Source of the DNA: Phocaeicola plebeius DSM 17135
GTDB lineage: Bacteria; Bacteroidota; Bacteroidia; Bacteroidales; Bacteroidaceae
Assembly: GCF_000187895.1 (NCBI RefSeq)
Contig: NZ_DS990134.1
Location: 434,001 to 498,000 of the forward strand
Direction of reading: 5' to 3'
Length of the DNA: 64,000 nt
The number at the start of each line of letters is the position of its first letter. The first letter of the stretch is position 1. The translations under genes and the position numbers were made by a program. The notes under the pieces were generated by a model. That model made no database searches. It saw only the letters and a list, made by a program, of their open reading frames with translations, and was not told the DNA's origin. Of the stretch, positions 57,917-64,000 are shown one piece after another.

Positions 57917-60900
57917 ATGAAGAGAAAATCGGAGTTCTGTATATATCTTTTTTCTTGTTTTTTGTTTGCCTTTTCTCAGGTTGGTATAGATTGTTATGGG
58001 CAGTCTAAAACGAGAAGTACATTAGAAAAGTGTTTTGACAATCCTCCTCATGAGTCCTTTCCTGGCGTTTATTGGTATTTTATGGACGGAAATATTTCAA
58101 AGGAAGGGATGACTAAAGACTTGGAATCCATGAAGAAAGCAGGATTGGAACATTTGATTTATTTAGAAGTCAATGTGGGGATTCCTCGTGGAAATGTTAA
58201 TTTTTTGTCAGATGAATGGGTCGGCTTATTTAAACATGCGGTTCATGAAGCTGAAAGATTGGGCATTGATATAACATTGGGAGTTGGCCCAGGATGGACA
58301 GGAAGTGGGGGCCCTTGGGTACAACCCAATCAGTCTATGCAACATCTTGTGTCTAGTTCAATAGAAGTGAACGGGGGGCAAAGAGTAAAAATTCATTTAG
58401 ATACGCCTTTACCAAGAAAACCATATTTTGGAGAACATACTTTAACTCCAGATTTAAAAAAACAATGGCTTGAATTCTATGAGGATGTTGCAGTCATTGC
58501 TTTTCCAAGTGTGGATGGAAAAGGAATAATTCAGGATATTGATGAGAAATCTTTAGTTTACCGGGCTCCATATAGTTCTGCAAGAAATGTGAAGCAATTC
58601 CTACCTATGTTTGCTGATTATCCAAAGTTGGATACAAGTTCTGTGGTGTCGTCCGATAAGATAATTGATTTAACTGCGTATATGGATCATGAAGGTATGC
58701 TTGAATGGCAAGCTCCTGAAGGTAAATGGACTATTGTACGCTTTGGCAGGAGGAATAATGGAGCAGTGACTCGTCCTGCTCCTCTTCCTGGTTTAGGGTT
58801 TGAAGTAGATAAGTTCGATACTTTGGCTCTTCGGAGTCACCTTGATGCTTTTACAGGAAAGTTGTTTCATGAGTTAGGCCTTTCTCAGAAAAAAGGGAAT
58901 AAAGGAGGGCTGAAAATGCTTCACATGGATAGCTGGGAAATGGGAGCTCAGAACTGGTCGGAGAATTTTCGAAAAGAATTTCTAAAGCGTAGGGGATATG
59001 ATCCATTTCCTTTCTATCCGGTATATGCTGGATTTATAGTCGACGGTTGTGAAACAAGTGAACGTTTCTTATGGGACTTAAGGAAAACCTCTCAGGAACT
59101 TATATTAGAGAATCATGCAGGATATTTGAAGGATTATGCTCATAAATATAAACTTGGACTTTCTATAGAACCTTATGATATGAATCCTTCTGCTGATTTA
59201 GAATTAGGTGCTGTGGCAGATGTGCCTATGTGTGAATTTTGGAGCGCTGAATTTGGATATAATACCTCTTTTAGTGCCGTCGAGGGTACCTCTTTAGCAC
59301 ATCTGAAAGGGCAGAATATAGTTCCGGCTGAAGCGTTTACAGCTCAAGGAGATAGATATGCACAGTATCCTGGTAGAATGAAGAATCAAACCGACTGGGC
59401 ATTTGCAGCAGGTATTAATCGTTTGATGTTTCATACTTTTCAGCATCAGCCACTGGATGATAATTTACGTCCGGGTATGACCATGGGACCTTATGGGGTA
59501 CATTGGGATCGTAACCAGACTTGGTGGCCAATGGTGAAAGAATATCATATGTATGTAGCAAGATGTCAGGCAATGTTACAGATGGGACGTACCGTGGCCG
59601 ACATTTTATATCTGTGTCCAGAGGGAGCTCCGCATGTGTTTAGAGCACCAGCTTCTGCTTTTGAGGGAGATTTGCCTCAGATGCAGGATAAGAAAGGACA
59701 TAATTTTGACGCATGTCCGCCTAGTATGCTGTATCAGGCTGTAGTGAATGGGCACCGTATAATTTTCCCAAGTGGTGCAAGTTATTCTCTTTTAGTATTG
59801 CCTGATTTTGAAACAATGACTCCTGAATTATTGAGAAAAATAAAAGATTTGCTATCTGAGGGGGCGATTGTTGTAGGGTTTCCACCTAAAAAGTCTCCAA
59901 GTTTAGAGAATTATCCATATTGTGATAAAGAAATAACACAATTGGTTCAGGATATTTGGGGTGGTTATACTTTGCCGGAACAACAAGTAATGAAGAAAGT
60001 AGGGAAAGGTAAGATAATATGGGGGAAACCAATAAAAGATAAGATTGACAATCTTTATCCTCATTATGATTTGACCTCATCCGTTTTAAGTGATATGGGA
60101 GTTGGTGATGATTTCTGTTCGGACGCTTCGCTTCGCTATACTCATCGGGTAATGGAAGATTGTGATATATATTTTGTATCTAATCGTTCAAATATTCCTG
60201 CCGTTGCGGATTGTTATTTTCGGGTAGAAGGGAAAATGCCTGAACTTTGGCATCCTCTTACAGGAAATAAGAGAGACTTGCCGGAATATAATGTAGTAGA
60301 TGGTAGAACAAAAATAAAATTGAGATTTGATGGTTATGAAAGTTATTTTATTGTATTCCGTAAAAAAGGAAAAAATACAGGAAAGGGAATAAATTTCAGA
60401 GAAAAGGAAATTGTAAAAGTATTAAATGCTCCTTGGAGAGTTTCCTTTGATTCTCAATGGGGCGGGATATCCAAGACTACATTTACTCAACTGATTGATT
60501 GGAGTTCAGCTTCAGATCCGCGTATAAAATATTATTCCGGTAATGCTTTTTATGAGCAGACATTTGAGTGGAATTCTTCTGTAGATAATAAGTTGTATCT
60601 TGATTTAGGAGATGTAAGACATTTTGCTAAAGTATGGTTGAATGGGAAAGAACTAAAGACTTTGTGGACTTCCCCGTGGGTAGTAGATATATCAAAAGAT
60701 ATTAAGAAAGGTGTCAATCAATTAAAGATAGAGGTCGTAAACTTATGGGTGAATCGGTTGATTGGCGATGCGTTTTTACCTGATGATGGAATTGTTTCTG
60801 GGAAATGGCCTGACTGGATGTTAAACAAACAGACACGTACTGGGAATCGCTATACTTTTACTACTTATAATCATTATTCAAAGAATGATACACTAGATAA

Positions 60901-60946
60901 ATCTGGGCTCTTAGGTCCAGTTGTTATTCTGGAAGAAAAAAGATGA
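57917..60946 (+). CDS. GH106-family alpha-L-rhamnosidase, first copy
   Basis: 1009 residues with an N-terminal signal peptide (about 1-31, ending near DCYG). N-terminal motif GVYWYFMDGNISKEGMTKDL, GVGPGWTGSGGPWVQP, the PEGKWTIVRFGRRNNGAVTRPAP beta segment, and the catalytic-region MDSWEMGAQNWSENF (about 337-351). A C-terminal jelly roll (about 880-1005) has LYLDLGDVRHFAKVWLNGK. GH106 enzymes release alpha-L-rhamnose. It lies 4 bp after the GH88 gene. The full-length domain set is intact. Confidence 0.9.
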   Translation: MKRKSEFCIYLFSCFLFAFSQVGIDCYGQSKTRSTLEKCFDNPPHESFPGVYWYFMDGNISKEGMTKDLESMKKAGLEHLIYLEVNVGIPRGNVNFLSDEWVGLFKHAVHEAERLGIDITLGVGPGWTGSGGPWVQPNQSMQHLVSSSIEVNGGQRVKIHLDTPLPRKPYFGEHTLTPDLKKQWLEFYEDVAVIAFPSVDGKGIIQDIDEKSLVYRAPYSSARNVKQFLPMFADYPKLDTSSVVSSDKIIDLTAYMDHEGMLEWQAPEGKWTIVRFGRRNNGAVTRPAPLPGLGFEVDKFDTLALRSHLDAFTGKLFHELGLSQKKGNKGGLKMLHMDSWEMGAQNWSENFRKEFLKRRGYDPFPFYPVYAGFIVDGCETSERFLWDLRKTSQELILENHAGYLKDYAHKYKLGLSIEPYDMNPSADLELGAVADVPMCEFWSAEFGYNTSFSAVEGTSLAHLKGQNIVPAEAFTAQGDRYAQYPGRMKNQTDWAFAAGINRLMFHTFQHQPLDDNLRPGMTMGPYGVHWDRNQTWWPMVKEYHMYVARCQAMLQMGRTVADILYLCPEGAPHVFRAPASAFEGDLPQMQDKKGHNFDACPPSMLYQAVVNGHRIIFPSGASYSLLVLPDFETMTPELLRKIKDLLSEGAIVVGFPPKKSPSLENYPYCDKEITQLVQDIWGGYTLPEQQVMKKVGKGKIIWGKPIKDKIDNLYPHYDLTSSVLSDMGVGDDFCSDASLRYTHRVMEDCDIYFVSNRSNIPAVADCYFRVEGKMPELWHPLTGNKRDLPEYNVVDGRTKIKLRFDGYESYFIVFRKKGKNTGKGINFREKEIVKVLNAPWRVSFDSQWGGISKTTFTQLIDWSSASDPRIKYYSGNAFYEQTFEWNSSVDNKLYLDLGDVRHFAKVWLNGKELKTLWTSPWVVDISKDIKKGVNQLKIEVVNLWVNRLIGDAFLPDDGIVSGKWPDWMLNKQTRTGNRYTFTTYNHYSKNDTLDKSGLLGPVVILEEKR

Positions 60947-60980
60947 AATTTTGTAGGGGTTATATAGATAGATTTGGAAT

Positions 60981-63900
60981 ATGAAACTTTTCAAGGTAGG
61001 TATTTTTATTATAGTGTGGTTGTTTAGTTTACCACTGTGTGCGAATTCTTTTAAAAAGGATGATTATTTAAAGCATGGCTTTGTATGTCCTCCTGAATCG
61101 ACTCGTCCTATAGTATATTGGTATTTAATGAATGGACATTTGTCAAAAGATGGTATAACAAAAGATTTAGAGGCAATGTCGAAAGTTGGAATAGGAGAAG
61201 TTTTTCTTGGAAATATTTATTTGACACGGTTACCTCCTGGTCCTGTTAAAATCTTTACTCCAGAGTGGAAGGAATGTATGCAGCATGCAGTTAAAGAGGC
61301 CGCTAGATTAGGTATAAGAATAAGTTTCTTTAATTCTCCAGGCTGGAGTCAGTCGGGAGGGCCATGGGTACAGCCTGATCATGCTATGCGCTATCTTACT
61401 TATTCTGATACGATTGTTTGTTCTGATGGAATGGTGGCTGCGAAAATGTCGCGTCCTCAACCATTCTTTCAGGATGTAGCTTTGTTAGCTTTTAGGTATA
61501 AGGATAGAGTAAAAACAGCTATATCTTACCATTCTTTTCCTGAAGGAGATAAGTTAAGTAATTTATTTGATAGAAATCGTTCTACAAAATGTGTTTTTAA
61601 AAATCAGCAGGGACAATCTGTTTGTGTTGATATTACATATGAAAAAGAATTTACGGCTCGAAGTTTATCTGTAAATCCTACAAATATGAATTTTCAGGTG
61701 TCGTGTGAAGTCTTTGTATGGAAAGATGGGGAATATAAGTTGGTTAAAAAGCATTTTTTTGATCGTCTTAATAAGGATAGGCAATTAGGACCTTTATTGA
61801 ATGCAGAGATGGTGGCTGCAATTGGAGAAGTGAAAGGGCGTGATTTTAGAGTAGTGTTTAATGGTGTTCCTGCTTCTTTTGAATTGGAAGATATACAGCT
61901 CTCTGAGGAAAATAAACTGGAAGAATATAATGAAAAGTGGCTTAATAAACTTCCTCATACCTGGAAGCCAGGTTGGAATGCATATCAGTGGAGTACGCAA
62001 GAACAAATCAATCAGTCTGGGGTCTTAAATAAAGAAGATGTGTGGAATATATCTTCATCCTTGCATGGTGATAGTGTGTTTTGGCAAGCTCCTAAAGGTG
62101 TCTGGAAGATATTGCGAATAGGTATGACTACTACAGGAACGACAAATCTTCCGGCCCCTCCCAATGCCACTGGATTGGAAATTGATAAAATGAATCGTGA
62201 GGTGCTGCTTCCTCATTACGAGGCATATATAGGTCAGATAATGGATGGGCTATCTCCCAAGGAAAGTCGTGCATTTAATAGAATAATTGCGGATAGTTAT
62301 GAAACGGGACCTCAGAACTGGACTGATAATATGCGACCGGATTTTATAGCTAGATATGGATATGACCCACTTCCTTATTTGCCTTCTCTTGCTGGAATAA
62401 TTATTGATTCTGCGGAAAAAACTAATCGTTTCTTGTGGGATATACGTCGTATGATTGCTGATAAAGTGGCAGATGAATATGTAGGAGGTTTACGAAAATT
62501 ATGTGAGAATAAAGGTATCAGGTTATGGGTTGAAAATTATGGGCATTGGGGCTTCCCATCTGAGTTTCTTAAATATGGTGGCCAGTCTCATGATATAGGA
62601 GGTGAGTTCTGGACTCATGGAATGAATGATTTTGAATGTCGGTTAGCAGCTTCCGCATGTCATATTTATGGTAAAAAGAAAGTTTATGCTGAGTCTTATA
62701 CTTCAAGTGGACGTTTTTATGAACGTTATCCTGGTGAACTAAAACGTATAGGAGACTGGAGCTATTGTGAAGGAATTAATCATGGAGTTTTACACTTATA
62801 TATGCACCAGCCTTATGAGAATAAATATCCGGGAGTAAATGCATGGTTTGGTATAGAGTATAATAGGAATAATACATGGTATGAACAATCTAAATCTTGG
62901 ATTGATTATCAGCGACGTTGTTATTTTATGCTTGAGCAAGGGATGCCGGTAGCAGATGTTTGTTTTTTTGTAGGAGAAGATGTTCCCAAGATGGCTGGTT
63001 GGAAAGATACATCTTTATCAAAGGGATATAATTTTGATTTTATAAATTCGGACGTAATTGAAAATCAGATGTACGTAAAGAATGGACGTATGTACTTACC
63101 CAATGGTAATAGTTATGCATTATTGGTATTACCTCCATTGAATACAATGCGTCCTAATTTGTTGAAAAAGATTAGGGACTTAGTTGATAACGGGGCAAAA
63201 ATTTTGGGCATTCCTCCTTTGGCTTCACCTAGTTTGTCTAATTATCCGGAATGTGACACACAGGTGCGTTCGCTATCTGAATATTTGTGGGGTGATTTAG
63301 ATAATATGTCTCAGATAGTGAAACGGAAAGTTGGGAAAGGATTGGTTATGTCTGGATTATCTGTGAATGAGGCTTTAAAAAATATAGATGTTCAAGAGGA
63401 TTTAAGTATCCAGGAGGATTCAATATTATGGGTTCATCGTGGGTTATCTGATGGAGATATTTATTTTCTGTCTAATCAGAAGAATAAGCCTGCCGTTTTT
63501 AATGCTTCTTTTAGAGTTGCAAATAAACAACCTGAACTTTGGAATGCAATAGATGGCTCTACTCGCTTTTTGGCTGCATATAAAAATGAAAATGGACGTA
63601 CTACTGTTCCGCTTTATTTAGAGGCAGGAGAAAGTTGTTTTGTCGTTTTTCAGGAAGAAACAAAAAGTATGCATTATAAAGATCTTAAGGTAGAACAAAA
63701 CTTTCCTAAAGACAAGTGTTTGCTTGATATTTCCAACTCTTGGAATATACATTTCAGTAATAAATGGCTTGGAACTGATTTTACTTTGAAAGAACAATCT
63801 TTATTTGATTGGAGTAAGTCTGATAATCCGAATGTAAGATATTTCTCAGGGTCTGCTGTTTATTCGACAGATTTTGAGATTACTGAAAAGAAGTCTCCTC

Positions 63901-64000
63901 TTTATCTTTGTTTTTCAGATATAAAGGTAATAGCAACAATAAAATTGAATGGCCAAGATGTAGGTACTCTTTGGTGTCCACCATATAGAATAAATATTAC
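60981..64000 (+). CDS. GH106-family alpha-L-rhamnosidase, second copy (3' truncated by window)
   Basis: Open frame from ATG 60981 to the window end, more than 1006 codons, no stop met. Signal peptide LFKVGIFIIVWLFSLPLCAN. It repeats the GH106 pattern: IVYWYLMNGHLSKDGITKDL, NSPGWSQSGGPWVQP, WKILRIGMTTTGTTNLPAPP, ADSYETGPQNWTDNM (about 436-450) and the start of the jelly roll (LYLCFSDIKVIATIKLNGQ). Only the last part of the jelly roll is missing. It has about 100 more residues before the QNW motif than the first copy, in a beta insert near 160-320. It lies 34 bp after the first GH106 gene. Confidence 0.9.
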   Translation, partial: MKLFKVGIFIIVWLFSLPLCANSFKKDDYLKHGFVCPPESTRPIVYWYLMNGHLSKDGITKDLEAMSKVGIGEVFLGNIYLTRLPPGPVKIFTPEWKECMQHAVKEAARLGIRISFFNSPGWSQSGGPWVQPDHAMRYLTYSDTIVCSDGMVAAKMSRPQPFFQDVALLAFRYKDRVKTAISYHSFPEGDKLSNLFDRNRSTKCVFKNQQGQSVCVDITYEKEFTARSLSVNPTNMNFQVSCEVFVWKDGEYKLVKKHFFDRLNKDRQLGPLLNAEMVAAIGEVKGRDFRVVFNGVPASFELEDIQLSEENKLEEYNEKWLNKLPHTWKPGWNAYQWSTQEQINQSGVLNKEDVWNISSSLHGDSVFWQAPKGVWKILRIGMTTTGTTNLPAPPNATGLEIDKMNREVLLPHYEAYIGQIMDGLSPKESRAFNRIIADSYETGPQNWTDNMRPDFIARYGYDPLPYLPSLAGIIIDSAEKTNRFLWDIRRMIADKVADEYVGGLRKLCENKGIRLWVENYGHWGFPSEFLKYGGQSHDIGGEFWTHGMNDFECRLAASACHIYGKKKVYAESYTSSGRFYERYPGELKRIGDWSYCEGINHGVLHLYMHQPYENKYPGVNAWFGIEYNRNNTWYEQSKSWIDYQRRCYFMLEQGMPVADVCFFVGEDVPKMAGWKDTSLSKGYNFDFINSDVIENQMYVKNGRMYLPNGNSYALLVLPPLNTMRPNLLKKIRDLVDNGAKILGIPPLASPSLSNYPECDTQVRSLSEYLWGDLDNMSQIVKRKVGKGLVMSGLSVNEALKNIDVQEDLSIQEDSILWVHRGLSDGDIYFLSNQKNKPAVFNASFRVANKQPELWNAIDGSTRFLAAYKNENGRTTVPLYLEAGESCFVVFQEETKSMHYKDLKVEQNFPKDKCLLDISNSWNIHFSNKWLGTDFTLKEQSLFDWSKSDNPNVRYFSGSAVYSTDFEITEKKSPLYLCFSDIKVIATIKLNGQDVGTLWCPPYRINI

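Overview
The window is chromosomal DNA from a gut-type Bacteroidota, most likely Bacteroides or Phocaeicola. The evidence is SusC/SusD-type outer-membrane genes, many lipoproteins with a Cys lipobox, BACON and DUF4458-like domains, weak Shine-Dalgarno usage, and repeated promoters of the Bacteroidota primary-sigma form (TTTG, about 19 bp, TAnnTTTG). The species cannot be fixed from the sequence alone.

Layout. (1) 2-12471: one SusCD-type operon. A SusC C-terminus (cut by the window edge) and SusD are followed by five surface-type lipoproteins: a SusE-position protein, a BACON protein, a DUF4458-like LRR protein, a BACON-LRR protein and a second DUF4458-like LRR protein. No enzyme is visible, and a strong terminator ends the unit. 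(2) 12549-14382: a lone YD-like lipoprotein facing a DUF1573 protein. (3) 14481-46682: conserved housekeeping core. It starts with divergent tRNA-Phe and tRNA-Pro genes, then rimP-nusA-infB, cvpA-sufBCDS, a minus-strand Xaa-Pro aminopeptidase, rpsU-xerC-hpf, and a tRNA block Thr-Tyr-Gly-Thr followed by tuf, tRNA-Trp, secE, nusG, rplK, rplA, rplJ, rplL, rpoB and rpoC. After the rpoC terminator come a minus-strand corA operon with a structured leader, three tandem tRNA-Asn genes, and a PfkB kinase plus S41 protease pair. (4) 46683-49106: a transition zone with hairpin-forming repeats, a MutS-like ATPase with membrane segments, and a decayed membrane-protein remnant. (5) 49107-64000: an AT-rich polysaccharide-utilisation block. 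An AraC regulator precedes an isomerase-fold protein, a GH78-type enzyme, a GH-like TIM-barrel protein, a DUF2264 protein, a GH88 enzyme and two GH106 rhamnosidases, the last running off the window.

How the genes work together. The core couples translation initiation and ribosome maturation, Fe-S assembly, and the transcription and translation machinery. The 3' block looks built to strip L-rhamnose and (unsaturated) uronic acids from a pectin-like or other rhamnose-uronate glycan. Its cytosolic-looking isomerase homologue may handle a released sugar. The 5' block looks like a binding and import apparatus whose ligand is unknown.

The least explained signals are the corA leader (a possible switch between a tRNA terminator and an alternative pairing, plus a hairpin over the ribosome-binding site), the tandem hairpins before rpoB, the LRR/BACON SusCD locus without enzymes, and the GH-like protein at 53287-55455.
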